From Ctenosaura bakeri (taxonomy: Eukaryota > Chordata > Lepidosauria > Squamata > Iguanidae): a stretch of 64,000 nucleotides of DNA. Both the position numbers and the translations under genes were made by a program. The notes beneath the pieces are model-generated. The model did no database searches and was not told the origin of the DNA. It saw only the letters and a list, made by a program, of their open reading frames with translations. The stretch covers positions 124,001-188,000 of the forward strand of contig CAOLHI010002545.1 of the NCBI GenBank assembly GCA_948474755.1, in the 5' to 3' direction. Positions 46,957 through 57,824 of this stretch are shown piece after piece. Each line of letters starts with the position of its first letter. Positions within the stretch are counted from its first letter, which is position 1.

Positions 46957-47113
46957 AGCCTTACTAGTGCCTGTGTGGTACAAGATGCAGCATCAGATTG
47001 TAAATCAAACCAGTACAAGTGGTTATCTTCTACTGAAAAGACTTGTGAGAGAACTGGACGACAATACTCAGGCTGCTGTCAATCTCCACGGAATCCAGTC
47101 TGCTGCAAGTCAA
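46957..47113 (+). other. Orphan ORF segment between splice-like signals, function unknown
   Basis: An open frame (from at least 46835 to 47146) contains a segment with a protein-like composition, ending ...VNLHGIQSAASQ just before AA|GTGAGTA (47114), a fair donor. Upstream, TTCTGCTATACCAG ends at 46956 as an acceptor-like site, and a second, pyrimidine-rich one ends at 46925. I do not recognise the sequence. It may be part of a decayed LINE, since a BovB relic lies 500 bp downstream. Weak exon candidate only. Confidence 0.2.
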
Positions 47114-47424
47114 GTGAGTAGTTATTATAAAGAGAGAACTTTCTAGTAACTTGGTTCTGGTAAAATGCATGTACTTCTTAAATATTAAATGACTAGGATG
47201 ATATGGTAATTTATAAACTGTCCCAAATGTTGCATTTTATGTTACTTAACATATGTAGTTATTATACTGCAGATGTAAAATTCATCCTCTCTGCTCTCTC
47301 TATTGTCTTTCCCTCATTTTTTGAAATCTTGATTAAGCTCTTCAGCTAAGAACCCTGACTTTTTATTTGCTTATGTTGTTCTATTATTAAGTATCATGTC
47401 CAGTGATAATACAGCACATATGAA

Positions 47425-47505
47425 GACTGGAGAATGTGTAGCCTTCCAGGTGTGTTTGACTGTAGGTCTCCCATCAGCCCTAGTAGCCAACATAATACGT
47501 GGTGA
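47425..47505. repeat. Interspersed CTCCCATCAGCCCTA-type repeat fragment
   Basis: 'ccttccaggtgtgtttgactgtaggtctcccatcagccctagtagcc' matches the 'ccagatgtt-ttggactacaactcccatcagccctagcc' repeat seen at 16735-16835. Confidence 0.5.
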
Positions 47506-47594
47506 GGGTAACAACACCACAGAGGAGATCACAGAGGTTGAGCGATGTGTTGTGAATAGGTAATGATAATACAACCTACTTACAGATTCCTGCT

Positions 47595-48045
47595 GTTGTC
47601 AGGAGAGAACTGGAGAAACAGAATGGTTTCTCATTGTCAAGGAGGTCAAACAAGGCTGCATTTTATTACCCTATCACCTCTTTTCTATATGCTGAACATA
47701 TCACACAGTAAACAGGATTAGACTTGGTGGAAGATGCTGTGAAAATCAGAGGAAAGAACATTAACAGTTTAGGATGTTCAACTAATCAAAGACTAGGAAT
47801 AACTATTGATGAATGTTAGGGAAGGAAGCACAAAAGTTTAGCAGGCTTACAATTTAAAAGTTAAGAAAATAAAAATAATAGCCGTAGATGATTTATATAA
47901 CTTTAAGGTGGATAATGAAGATATCAAAAACGTTAAAGGTTTTGTATACCTAGGCTCAGTTATTAAACAAGTCAGAATAAGAATTGGAAGAGCAGCTTAT
48001 GAAGGAACTAGATAAGATCCTGAAGTGCAAAAAATTAAGTTAACA
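47595..48045 (+). pseudogene. BovB/RTE LINE reverse-transcriptase relic
   Basis: Reading from about 47611, the translation TEWFLIVKEVKQGC, then ILLPYHLFSIC, corresponds to the conserved RT segment of BovB elements (consensus style EWFPI..GVRQGCILSP.LFN.Y). Further on, in shifted frames, come a GRNINNL-like 'KNINSL' at about 47756-47773, a 'LKVKKIKIIA' segment (BovB 'LNIKKTKIM' region, near 47850-47880), and 'GFVYLGSVI' (BovB 'GFTFLGSKI' region, about 47938-47965). At least three frame changes and in-frame stops make it a dead fragment. BovB is the partner LINE of Sauria SINEs, so its presence fits the SINE load. Confidence 0.72.
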
Positions 48046-48305
48046 TTGCAATTTCAACTTGCATCAATCCATCATGTAAAGTTAAGAATAAATTTAATTA
48101 AGTTGTCACTTTTTATCAGAAAATCTCCAACTTAAACTGACCATTTAATTGATCTTAACTAGTTAGTCCTGTCTTTGCTCGTATATCATGCTGTAATTTC
48201 CAGGTTAATGCTTTACCTAGTTATTTTACAACTAGGTAGCCAAGTGTTTATATACAGATGGTATGAAAATCAACATTGTTTGATTTCCAGCATAGATATT
48301 GTAGT

Positions 48306-48421
48306 TCCAGTATTGCACCCATGTATCCCAGATGTGCCTTATGACTTCTATTTGAATTTTCTCAGACCAGCATTTTCAGGCACACGCTTGTGTGCCTGCT
48401 GGTCTGAGAAACAATACTGGT
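48306..48421. other. Strong hairpin-forming inverted repeat
   Basis: TTCTCAGACCAGC (48359-48371) pairs perfectly with GCTGGTCTGAGAA (48398-48410). Inside, CAGGCACAC pairs with GTGTGCCTG around a GCTT loop. An outer 9-bp pair CCAGTATTG (about 48308) / CAATACTGG (about 48412) adds to it with an unpaired left-arm insertion of about 43 bases. It may be the remains of a MITE or a hairpin RNA precursor. No promoter or relatives were seen in the window. Confidence 0.5.
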
Positions 48422-50245
48422 GGCTGGATTTACAAACTTTTGAGTGTCTTGGTCATAAATAAATAAATAAATAAATACATGTGGTTGGATGTGAAACATC
48501 TTCAGCAAGCTCAGAACACTGTATATAAAAGTTGTAAAAAAACAGCAATGGAATAACTACTTTGCAAACCTTCTGGATAACCCTTCAACAAGAGAAGGAA
48601 AGTAGATGTGGAGTCTGAAACTTTTCACATCTGTGGTGTGACTGTTACATCTATAGTGAGAGAATGATTATTGTCTGCTCTATCACATTTTTTTTTAAGA
48701 TTAAGCAGTCCATACCTCCTGGTTCAGACTCAGAAATAGATTAAATTTGCTACCATAATATCAGTTTTTGAGCTTCCAGTGTGCTAAATGGGAGAAAGAA
48801 AAAATGTGTTTGACAACATCAGCTCATTTGAAAAATGTCCAAAAAATGGGTACATTTCTAACATGTATGCAAGGATACATATTGACCAGTGGGGATGCAC
48901 ATTTGGAAGAGGCAGAGTTTTTTTCTCATTTAAAATATGTACTATCACAGAATGAAATTGGGGCTGGGGGGAGGGGAAGGTTATAGAAATGAGCTTGATA
49001 GATCTGCCGATTCATAAATAAAAGGGATCTTTCCCAACTTGCTTCAGAGGTGAGAGTGGGTACAGAGAAAATGTTAGTTTTACTGTTCTGCTTTTGAGTT
49101 TTTTTCAGGGAATAGATAATGAACAGTTAAATAGTTGAGAACAAGATAATGGCTATTTTCTTGGATATTCAGATCATAATTATGCACATGGAAAACTCCC
49201 CAGCAGTAAGAAGAGTGGTTTTGCACATCCCTAGTAATATCACAAAAGGGGAAAAATCCACTCTTGCTTAAATGGCTTTATCTGTCAGCACAATAAATAC
49301 AATATAAGAGATTTCTAGAAAAACACTGCTGTAGTTTCCTAGAAAAAAAATGAAATATGATAGAAATATTTTTTCCTGTGTTCTTCCTGTTTTTGCAATC
49401 ACATGTTCAAATAATTTTATTCTATACCTCCTTGAGATCTTTAAATAAAGGGCTGAATGTAAATATATAAATAAATAAATGGATTTTTGACAGGTCAGTT
49501 CTTATGGATTGATGAGCAATGAAGCGTAAGTCAGTCCACAAAAGACAGGGGTAATATTTTGATTCAGTTTTTTGTATATTAATCAACAAGGCTTTCACCA
49601 TAATTAGTACTGTGAGGTAGGGTGATGTCTAATGTTTCTGAGCAGGGTTTTAGCTCTTCAGGGGGCCAAGAATTTCACCTTGTAAGTGTCATTTGACAAG
49701 TATTGCTCTGCAAGCACTCTTCACAAGCTTTGCCAGCTACAAAACCTCTTGTTGATGGAGACCAGCTTCCCATGATTATCTATGCTTTGGTAATAGATCA
49801 CCGTAGTACACTGTATGTGATATGCCTTTGAAAACTACTCAAGATTTTTCATTTGACACAGAATACTGCAGCTGTCTTTCTATTCTGTTGTATTTGCAGG
49901 GTCATTTTCAGCCAAGGGCCATGAAGCTTGTAGTTCAGTCTCATTATCTCTGACAGAAAAAGATACTTGAATAGGAAAATATACCCTCAGCAAATGATCT
50001 CTCTTATTTATTTCTTAAAGAAGGAGAGGTCCATTAGCTACTACATTATTCCGTTTCCCCAGGGGAGTTTGCTTTGATGAAGTGCTGGGAGAGGCACCAA
50101 GAAGATCTATTTAGTACTCTCTTCTAACACTTGTGAACCTTTCTAGATTTCTGAGTGTTCAGCAAACTCGAAGAGTCCTGTTGATGGATAAGCACAGTGG
50201 GCTTGATGGAGCCTTGTCTACCTTTACTGTGTCTGTAATTCCAAA
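48422..50245. other. Unassigned stretch with an L2-like tail
   Basis: AAAT microsatellite at 48460-48478. A second L2-like 3' end at about 49420-49485 ('tacctccttgagatctttaaataaagggc ... AAATAAATAAAT'). No exon or RNA gene supported. Confidence 0.4.
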
Positions 50246-50249
50246 TGTT

Positions 50250-50715
50250 GCTGCTTTTATTTAAAATTATTAATGGCTTGGCTTTGAGATACATATGTGA
50301 CTTTTTTTCCCCCAGCCTAAAAATTGGGAACATCCTGTGAGTCTTTCTTGGAATCTATCCACCTTCCAGGGGCAGCCAGTGGATTCATTGCTTTGAGGGA
50401 GACAAATCCAGTCTCAGCTTTACACTTGTTACTCCCATAGCAGCTCAGGGAACTCTCCTGATGAGAATTCCCTGGTGCTGAAGTTCTGTTTGGAATAGAG
50501 TTCAGAATGTGCACGACAGCTGTACAGTCCATACCGCCTGTGGAAACAGTAATCGTAAAACCTAAAATACATTCTTTGCACCTGTGGAAACAGAACCACA
50601 GGTCATAATCTCTTTCCCACATACGTTTGGGGCCATGGTGGTTGGTGATGAGAGTCATAGCTTTCTCAGTTCTGGAATGATCTCCCCTGGCAGGCTCAGA
50701 GGGCATTGAAGAAAA
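50250..50715 (+). repeat. L2-type LINE relic
   Basis: The layout follows decayed L2 ORF2: 'aaaattattaatggcttggctttgagatac' resembles the 'YKALNGLAP.Y' codons. 'tggttggtgatgagagtcatagctttctcagttctggaatgatctcccc' resembles the 'F...A...WN.LP' codons near the C terminus. The minus-strand 129-codon ORF is its shadow. Confidence 0.45.
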
Positions 50716-50719
50716 TAGC

Positions 50720-52360
50720 TTAGGCCCTAAGGGAAGTTCACATATGGTAGTTCACAGGAAGATAGTTTACTCTCCTTTCCATCCTTATGCCAGCCTACTG
50801 TTCCCCATCCCACATTGTTGAGAAGAGTTCCTGACCATCTGGAAAGGCTTTAACAGGAGGGATTAGGGACTGCAGAGGAGAAGAAGGAAAATAAATTGTT
50901 CCTTTTATCCCAGGACCTGTGCTAAGTACATTTGGGTTGTGAGGCTACAGGTAAAGCTTTCTACCTTCTGAGAACATTTAGATTTCTGAATCTTAGATGT
51001 TGACTTTTTTCATGATAAAGATTTAAGTGTTGCAGACCATTCCAGTAGGAAGTAAATGTAGGTAACATAATCTGGATCCATCACTGTTGATGTGAGGTAG
51101 AATACAAAGTCTGTGAAATAAATGAAAAAAGACTTTAAGAACAAAACCATATTTGCATTGTATTTTGGTTTACAATACTTTTCAAAAATCATGTGTGAAT
51201 TCAGGGAAGGTAGAGAAGAAATTCTTACAAAACACTTCAATCTTTCAATCATTTTAAAAGAAATCAGGAAATGCTGCAGTTCTGCTGTAAGTGTTCAATC
51301 TAATTTCAGAAAAGATCCAGCATTATTATCTGATTATTATATTTTGAATAACACAGAAGATTTAAAATGAAATAAAATATTTTCAGCTTTCTGCCTGCTG
51401 ATCCAAAATAATAATAAAAACAAAAGCATATCTGTCACTAAAAAGTCATGGCTTTGGTTTAAAACTACATTGTGATAATTCTCCACTGTCAATCTTATCA
51501 TTGTAGGGCTTTCAAACAAAAGAAATATGTTAAAATTAGAGAAGGATTCAGTGACAAATCTAAATATCCTTTCAATCAAGATGCCATTTCAGAGTCATAT
51601 ATTATTAAAGTCCAATAGGTTGCTGAGTTGCAAGTCTATGATTACATTAGGTCTTCTTGATGAATTAGAATAACTAATCCTTGTACCTAACTTGTACCTA
51701 ACACAAACAAGCAATAACTACTGAACATTAAAGTATTCTTAAAAAGAAAACTTAATTACCTTATATCATCTAATATGCAAATCCTGAATACATTAAATAC
51801 TTCTTTTTGGTGTGTCTTTTGATATAAATGCATAAAAATGTTAGATATACAATACATATATATTGCTGCTTGCAAGTTGCTATATCATGAATATGATATT
51901 ATGCATAAAACACTAAATCTGGGAGTCAATTTACCACCCATTGCTGTCACAATCACCAACTTCCATTTGTCAGTCATCTCATTCTACCAAAATTAAGTGA
52001 TTGATTGATTCACAAGAAAAAGTTACCCACTTTTCTGATGCTTATATGTTACCCAAGGAAGTGGTTATCATGATATGAGATGTGACAAAAGCAGTCTTCA
52101 GATCACAACATAATCTACTAAACAAGATTAAAGCCTGCCAAAATAGAGAGATTTTCATTTAGCCAGAAGATCCAACTGAAGTTCATGGAGCACGGTGTTC
52201 AGTATAGTGGATACTGCTGCAAAGAAAAGATTACTAGGTTTAGCCATAAATGGAACATAGAGATAGGCCTCTCCCTGTATCTTAGGTCATGGTATGGGTG
52301 AAGTCTGCTCTTTAAGTACTGTAGGGTCATATCTGTAGCCTACTGTGATAGATAATGATA
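50720..52360. other. Unassigned AT-rich stretch
   Basis: ORFs at 51010-51252 (-), 51122-51370 (+) and 51337-51579 (-) have no domain. Repeated 'aaacttaatt/ttttaaaa' texture only. No nameable repeat. Confidence 0.45.
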
Positions 52361-52369
52361 CTGTGATTG

Positions 52370-52985
52370 AGTAGCAACTGATTGTGCAGGGGGCCGAGCC
52401 AGTGAGTGAGCAAGTCAACCTGCAAACATCCCCTGCACTGGAAGGTCAAACAGAGACTGAGTTGTCCCAGCCAAATCATGATGGAGACGGAACCAGAAGT
52501 GATGCAGAGGAGTTGCAGCCAGCTGTGCCCATCAGCCTCAATCACGCAGAAGGCTGAAATGGGCTGCTGAGAGGGAGGCTACATGGACTAGGCTGAGGAA
52601 ACAATAACGAGCAGCACCTGCTCACAGGGGCTATTTAAGTTTGCCAGCATGGCTGCTCCTTGCTTGCAGCAAATTATTAGCAAGCTCTCACAACGTTTGT
52701 GTCTCCTGCTCCCTGAAACCCTCTGGATGGATCTCTGCCTTCTGAACCTTTGGACTGAACCTTGACCTGGGTCAGCTTGTGTTTTCCTGGTGTTCGGTAT
52801 ATTTGGACTCCCCAAATGTTCTTGACCTCTCTCCTCCCTTGCTGGCTGTGGCCCGGCAGGGAGAGATTCCTGACACTCACAAAGATTTAGGTGAATCTTC
52901 TGGTTTATGGCCTACTTTAGGTTGTGAGAACAAGGAGAAATCTCAGACATTTGGTAGACTGTGTTCTCCTTGGTAACCAGTGAGG
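52370..52985 (+). repeat. Possible LTR of a Ty3/gypsy-type retrotransposon
   Basis: GC-richer block with a TATA-like CTATTTAAG at about 52631. It is followed by a leader rich in 'ggactctgaacctttggactgaaccttgacctggg' pattern, in which TTTGGACTG/TTGACCTGG units repeat irregularly, as in squamate gypsy LTRs. It ends near a pyrimidine-rich 'ctctctcctccc' and 'gacactcac'. No internal coding region adjoins it. LTR termini were not resolved. Confidence 0.35.
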
Positions 52986-53040
52986 TCTGCAGTATTGTGT
53001 GCAATATGGTATTGTATAAATCTGGAAGATCTTAGATTGA

Positions 53041-53469
53041 GGCTCTTTCCACAACTTAGCTGGTTCTAAAGCTATCGTGCGAGGATCCAGGTAAAGTCTC
53101 CTCCAGGAGGGAATCGCTTCTGCTGCACTCCCTCTGCACCGGCTGCCTTCTGGACAGGAGGAAGCGCGATGGCTCCGCCCCTCCCTTCTGCAGCATGGCT
53201 GCAGCAGTTTTCCAGGCTGTGCTAGGGGAGAAAGCGCAGCCATTGCACTTCCTGCCATTCTGCATGACAGGTAAGTGCACGAGGGAGGCAGGAGGACTCC
53301 GCAATTGTGTGTCATTGTCAGGAGAAACATGACAATGATTTAATCCGTGATTGCAATGGGTTGCCATGGGATCAGCGTGGGATCACCATGACATCATGCA
53401 GAACCTTCATCGTGATCCTGTGGCGATCCTGTAGCCATTGCAGGTTGGAGGTAGTGTGTGAAAAGGGTC
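53041..53469. mobile_element. GC-rich MITE related to the 7176-7599 element
   Basis: Left end GGCTCTTTCCACAAC, right end GTGTGAAAAGGGTC. It shares interior segments with 7176-7599: 'ttttccaggctgtgct', 'agcgcagcc', the donor-like GACAGGTAAGTGCAC at 53267-53281, and 'gcaattgtgtgtcat'. The second half has near-palindromic 'gggatcagcgtgggatcaccatgacatcatg' text. The duplication is not clean (TGA against TAT). ORFs are shadows. Confidence 0.6.
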
Positions 53470-53844
53470 TATTTTTCTTAGCCAGAAAAATAACTAATTC
53501 TTACAGCCCCCAACTGCCTCTAGCCTGCAGACATGTTCCTCCTTTCTCTTTACATATCTTTCAAGTGAAAATGGCAGCAGACTGTGGGAAGGGAAAAGGA
53601 GAATTTTTCTCCTCCTTTCTTCTTCTCTTTTTTGGACATGCTAATTACCAGTGTGGCAGGACAAAAAAGTAATGCTGGAGGGCTGTAGCTCTGGCCTCTG
53701 GGCTTTTGTGTTGCAGCATGTTGCTATTGAGAATATTATGATGAAAAGAATTCTTCCTCTCTTTTCTCTGTCCATCCTTCTTGCTGCTCCTGTTACTTCT
53801 ACTTGGAAGGAAAATAAAGAGGAAAAGCTCCTTTTGAGGATTGT

Positions 53845-54397
53845 GGCCCTTTTCTCACGGGGTAATTAAATCTTCCCAGGTCGACCTTGATCGGGTGCCT
53901 TTTTCACCTTAGAGAGCACCTGATCGCATTAAATTTTTTGGATTCTCACCCCAATCCGCGCGGGGGAGCCACCATTCAGCATTTCCGCGCACTTTTTAAA
54001 AACCAGAAGAAATGTGGTTTTTTCCTCCAATCCGTGCTCATCGTTTCGTGAAAAAGCGACGGTGCGTCCTGATTCGTGCGGGCGATCAAGAGAGGGAGGG
54101 ATTAAGGCGTGGCCAGCAGAAGTGAGGGAACGCGCGTGCGTACTGACGTCATTGATGACGCTCCAAATGTTTCTTTTAAAAATAGGGCACAGCCAATCAA
54201 ATGCTAGGCAGGGCGGGGAAAGGACACCTTCGGGAGTGGCAATGGTAATATTGTGTGAATGCTTTGATGCTTCCTAAGCCTCATCCCTAGGGAGCCATGA
54301 GAACGCTACTAAAAGTTCGGTACGTGTTAGTGAGGATTAAGGAAAAGCCCGCCTGGATCGTGGCGGGAAGATTTCTGCACCCCGTGAGAAAAGGGCC
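53845..54397. mobile_element. MITE with GGCCCTTTTCTCACGGGG ends
   Basis: The left terminus GGCCCTTTTCTCACGGGG is exactly matched in reverse complement by the right terminus CCCCGTGAGAAAAGGGCC. TGT flanks both sides (53842-53844, 54398-54400). The interior is GC-rich and not palindromic, with several CpG. The 87-codon ORF is not supported. It shares the outer GGCCCTTTTC with 8004-8938 and 58522-59163, implying a common transposase. Confidence 0.8.
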
Positions 54398-54399
54398 TG

Positions 54400-55029
54400 T
54401 GGGGAGAATATTTGGTAACAGTGAGAACTGAAATGGCTTGGTTGGAAGTCAGGGATCCTTACACAGTGCAGATTTAATCCAACATTGAGAGGAGTTTCAG
54501 GAATTGTAAAGATACTTTCTCACTTGAACTTCTGAAGTTTGTTTTGTTTTTCAACCAGAACATAGAGAGTAGTATTAGCCATCTTTGTTAGTATATATAC
54601 TTGTCTTTGTTTTAATCTAGGAGAGAAAGTGACTAGTCATTGCAAACAGGTGATCAGTACAATATCACAACTATCACTGATTCAAGAATGAGAGTTGCTC
54701 ATGTTTTTGCTTTATGAATGAAAAACAGACCAGATAAAAGTTCATGAAGAAATGTGTTAAGGTGATTTGATGGACCTAAACAATAGATTTAGATGTAACG
54801 TATTATATTTTTATTTACATAGATTTAGGGTACCTAGATCTCAGTGCCTGGCATAGAATTTCAGGGCTTGATCCCTCTTTGCTTTTCCTCAGGGTTAGAG
54901 AGAGGAATCTCAAGGCTTTGAAAAGTGTGTATGAATATATATATTCCTTGTTTTTTGTCTGAGTGGCATACTGTATTCAAAATGTGATTAATTCCTAATG
55001 CATCATGTTTAACAGAATCCCGGTAGGTT
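54400..55029. other. Unassigned stretch, nothing recognised
   Basis: AT-rich DNA between the MITE and the L2 relic. Confidence 0.4.
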
Positions 55030-55936
55030 CCATCTTCTCACTTCCCCCTTGTAATGTCACCAGGACCTGTCCCCTGTAACATCAGAGGGGGTCATCCTTT
55101 TGGAGTAGTGTAATGTGCTCTACACGGGGCTACCTTTGGAAAGTGCTCAGAGACAACAGTTGACCCAAAGAGCTGTAACCAGCTTGTTACAGGGAACACT
55201 CATCTCCCCTGCTGCAGTGGCTCCACTGGCTGCTGGTCCATTTCTGGGCACAATTCAAAGTGCTGGTTTTGTCCTATAAAAGCCATCTATGGCTTTGGTC
55301 CAGATTATTTGAAGGAGCAAATCTCCCTTTATTAGCCCAATAGAACTTTAAAATCATCCAGAGAGGTCCTTCTCTCTGTCCCACCATTCTCTCAAGGAAC
55401 AAAGGAGAGGGTTTCTTGGTGGCTGTTCCCTGACTCTGTAACTCCCTTCCTAGATTGGCCAGCTTGTCTGTGTTGCTGCTGTCCTTTCGAAGGCAGTTGA
55501 AAGCATTTTTGTGCCTGCAGACTTTTTAAATTGACTGGATTTGGGCTTGCGATGCTGTGCAGCTTTGTTTTAAGGTGGTATAGTTTCAATGTTTAATATA
55601 TGTTTAACATTTTTAATATTAATGGTAATTAATAATTATAATTTAATAATTGCTAACAGTAATTATAGATTGTTTAATTCTAATTCTTAAAATTTTGTAC
55701 TTTCATGGATGTTTTAATTTGTTCTCTTTTAATCTTGGGCTATTTCCACACTAGCCTGTTATAGCGTGATGATTCCACTTTCAACATCTCTGGAATCCTG
55801 GAGTTTGCAGTTTTGGGAGGGGCCGGATGTTGAAAGTGGAGTGATCGCGCTATAACAGGCTAGTGCGGAAATGGCCTTGGTAGCTGCCTTGAGTTCCACT
55901 ATTGGGAGACATGCAGAGTATAAATAAAATCGTCAT
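55030..55936 (+). repeat. L2-type LINE 3' part, interrupted by a MITE
   Basis: 'cagtggctccactggctgctgg' corresponds to the L2 'LHWLPV' codons and 'aaagtgctggttttgtcctataaaagccatctatggc' to '(F/Y)K(V/I)L.L.YKAL.G'. Then comes the AT-rich 3' UTR and the end 'gtagctgccttgagttcc ... gagtataaataaaat'. The 3' UTR is split by the MITE at 55738-55876. Coding frames are broken throughout. Confidence 0.65.
55738..55876. mobile_element. Palindromic MITE, copy 6, inside an L2 LINE
   Basis: Opens GGCTATTTCCACAC and ends GTGCGGAAATGGCC with TTG on both sides (55735-55737, 55877-55879). It is shortened to about 139 bp. The left arm includes CCTGTTATAGCGTGATG and the right arm its complement. It interrupts the L2 3' UTR, so it is younger than that LINE copy. 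Confidence 0.88.
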
Positions 55937-55999
55937 TGTCTCTAGGTCTCAGGTTTGGGCACTGAAATCTCAGAGCTTAGGACAGTCCTGAATTGGCAG

Positions 56000-56172
56000 C
56001 CTTGGGTACACTGATATTCTATGACCGTGGAGACCATGGTTTGATTCCCCACTTGGCCATGGAAACCCACTGGATGACCTTGGGTGTGCCACACACTCTC
56101 AGCTCCAGAAAAACCCATGATACGTTACTTTAAGGTCACAGTAAGTTAGAAATGACTTGAAGGCATGCAACA
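56000..56172 (+). repeat. Sauria-type SINE, head-truncated
   Basis: Starts within the box-B region ('gagaccatggtttgattcccc'), then 'GGAAACCCACTGGATGACC', and tail 'CAGTAAGTTAGAAATGACTTG' ending at GCAACAA. The first 30 or so bases are unclear. Confidence 0.75.
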
Positions 56173-56882
56173 AGTGGAGAAGTGGTAGTAGAATTGAATT
56201 GGAGCAGTGGTGCTAAAAGCGGGATGGGGTGTAAATGCCTTTTCCTCTACTGTTTTTTTTTTTCCTCACTATGGGGTACAATCCTTTGAAAACTTACATG
56301 ATAGTAAATATCACAGAACACAAAATACAGTGAAGCAAGCTTCTGACAGGCATAGGCCAACCTGCTATATATTCCCATCTCCCTTGGAAGTTGCTGTTTG
56401 CTGTATTAGGGAGAAGAATACAGAATGTGCATGAAGCAGAGTTGAGAAAAAGAAAAAAATGATTTTTTAAAATGCATTTGAAAAAATTTAAATAAGAAAT
56501 TTCAATCAGATTTCAGAATTTTCTTAAAGCAATTAGTAAAAATAAAATCCTGTATTAAAGATATCATCGTGAATACTAATAATGCAACTTCTAATTACAT
56601 TCTATGACGGTTAACAGCTATTTATAGAGATGGGAGGTCAGTCGTGTTCTGTGTGTTGTGTACAGGAAGTGCAGTCCTTCTCACTTTTGGCTGCGCAAAA
56701 ATTAAAATTAATAATTAACAATTCATAGAGAATTTGGGGAGATGGAATTGATCTGAACAAAGTGATAAAATATGGAAAAAATGCAAGGATTATATTTACA
56801 GAATGAAGAATTATCTAAAAACATTTCTGATTAAAAGAACTGAATATTTTTTTAATAGAACAGAATAGTCTATTAAATAGAA

Positions 56883-57776
56883 CAGTGCTTCTTACGCTGC
56901 GGCCCAGGGAGCCCTTAGGATCTGTGGAGCCCTCACAGAGGTCAGTGAAGCCCTGCTACTGGACACCAACAGCAGCAGGGATGTGGCAGCGGATGGAGTT
57001 GTGGGTGCTGAAACTGCTCACTTGTTTGCAAACTGTCTCTGGAGACCAGGGTTTGAATCCATGTTTACTCATGGAAATCCACTGGGTTACTTCAGGAAGG
57101 GCACATTCCCTCAGCCTCAGAGAAAGGCAAAGGCAACAAATCTTGGCACCCCCCCCCCATCATAAGTCAGTTTTCAAAGGCGGGGAGAGACATCATGGCT
57201 AGAAAGGACCTCACCTGTTAGTGGCACTTTGCTGTTGTGTCCCTTCAAGTCACTTCTGAGGCCATTTCTGCACTACACTGTTATAGTGCTATTATTCCAC
57301 TTTCAACATCCTATGGAATCCTGGGATTTGCAGTTTAGGGAGGGGCCTTTAGAATTCTCAGCCAGAGAGCTCTTTGACCTCAGTAAACTACAAACCCCAG
57401 AATCTCACAGGATGTTGAAAATGGAAAAAGAGCACTATAACAGTGTAGTGCGGAAATGGGCTGACTTACGACAACCCTAAAGTGAACCTATCACAATTTT
57501 TTTTTAATTTTGCATGATTTATTCAGAAGGGTTTTGTCTTTGCTTTCCTCTGAGACTGAGAGAATGTGACTTGCCCAAGGTTACCCAGTGTCTAAGTGGG
57601 GATTTGAATCCTAGCCTCCAGAAGCTATAAATAAATAATTAAATAAATAAATGTTTGCTTATTTAAATATTTAAATCTAAATTAAATACTAAATATTTAA
57701 ATCTTGTTAAGTCTTGGGAGTCACCAGGGGAAAAGAAATCAGGGTGGTCCCAATAAAGAATTGTTAAGACCTACTG
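56883..57776 (+). mobile_element. Compound hAT-like transposon carrying two SINEs, copy 2 (split by a MITE)
   Basis: Left end CAGTGCTTCTTACGC, right end 'ttaagacctACTG' (complement CAGTAGGTCTTAAC). Flanks AAATAGAA (56875-56882) and AAAAAGAA (57777-57784) agree in 7 of 8 bases. Internal order: left end with 'ctgtggagccctcacag', SINE module + (about 57010-57175), linker 'gttttcaaaggcgggg ... tggctagaaa', SINE module - (about 57228-57630, split), AT-rich segment, right end. The order and linker match copy 1 at 5374-6237. The palindromic MITE at 57260-57461 lies inside it. Confidence 0.75.
57260..57461. mobile_element. Palindromic MITE, copy 7, inside a SINE module
   Basis: Opens GGCCATTTCTGCAC and closes GTGCGGAAATGGGC with TGA on both sides (57257-57259, 57462-57464). 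Removing the element and one TGA restores the SINE tail text 'caagtcacttctgacttacgac', matching other SINE copies, so the 3-bp duplication is certain here. Confidence 0.92.
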
Positions 57777-57824
57777 AAAAAGAATATGCCTCCATAGTGG
57801 TTTTAACTGTGATTTAAACTGGTG

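Noticed and set aside
47595..48045. Intact retrotransposon
   Set aside because: Frame changes and stops in the RT region; fragment only.
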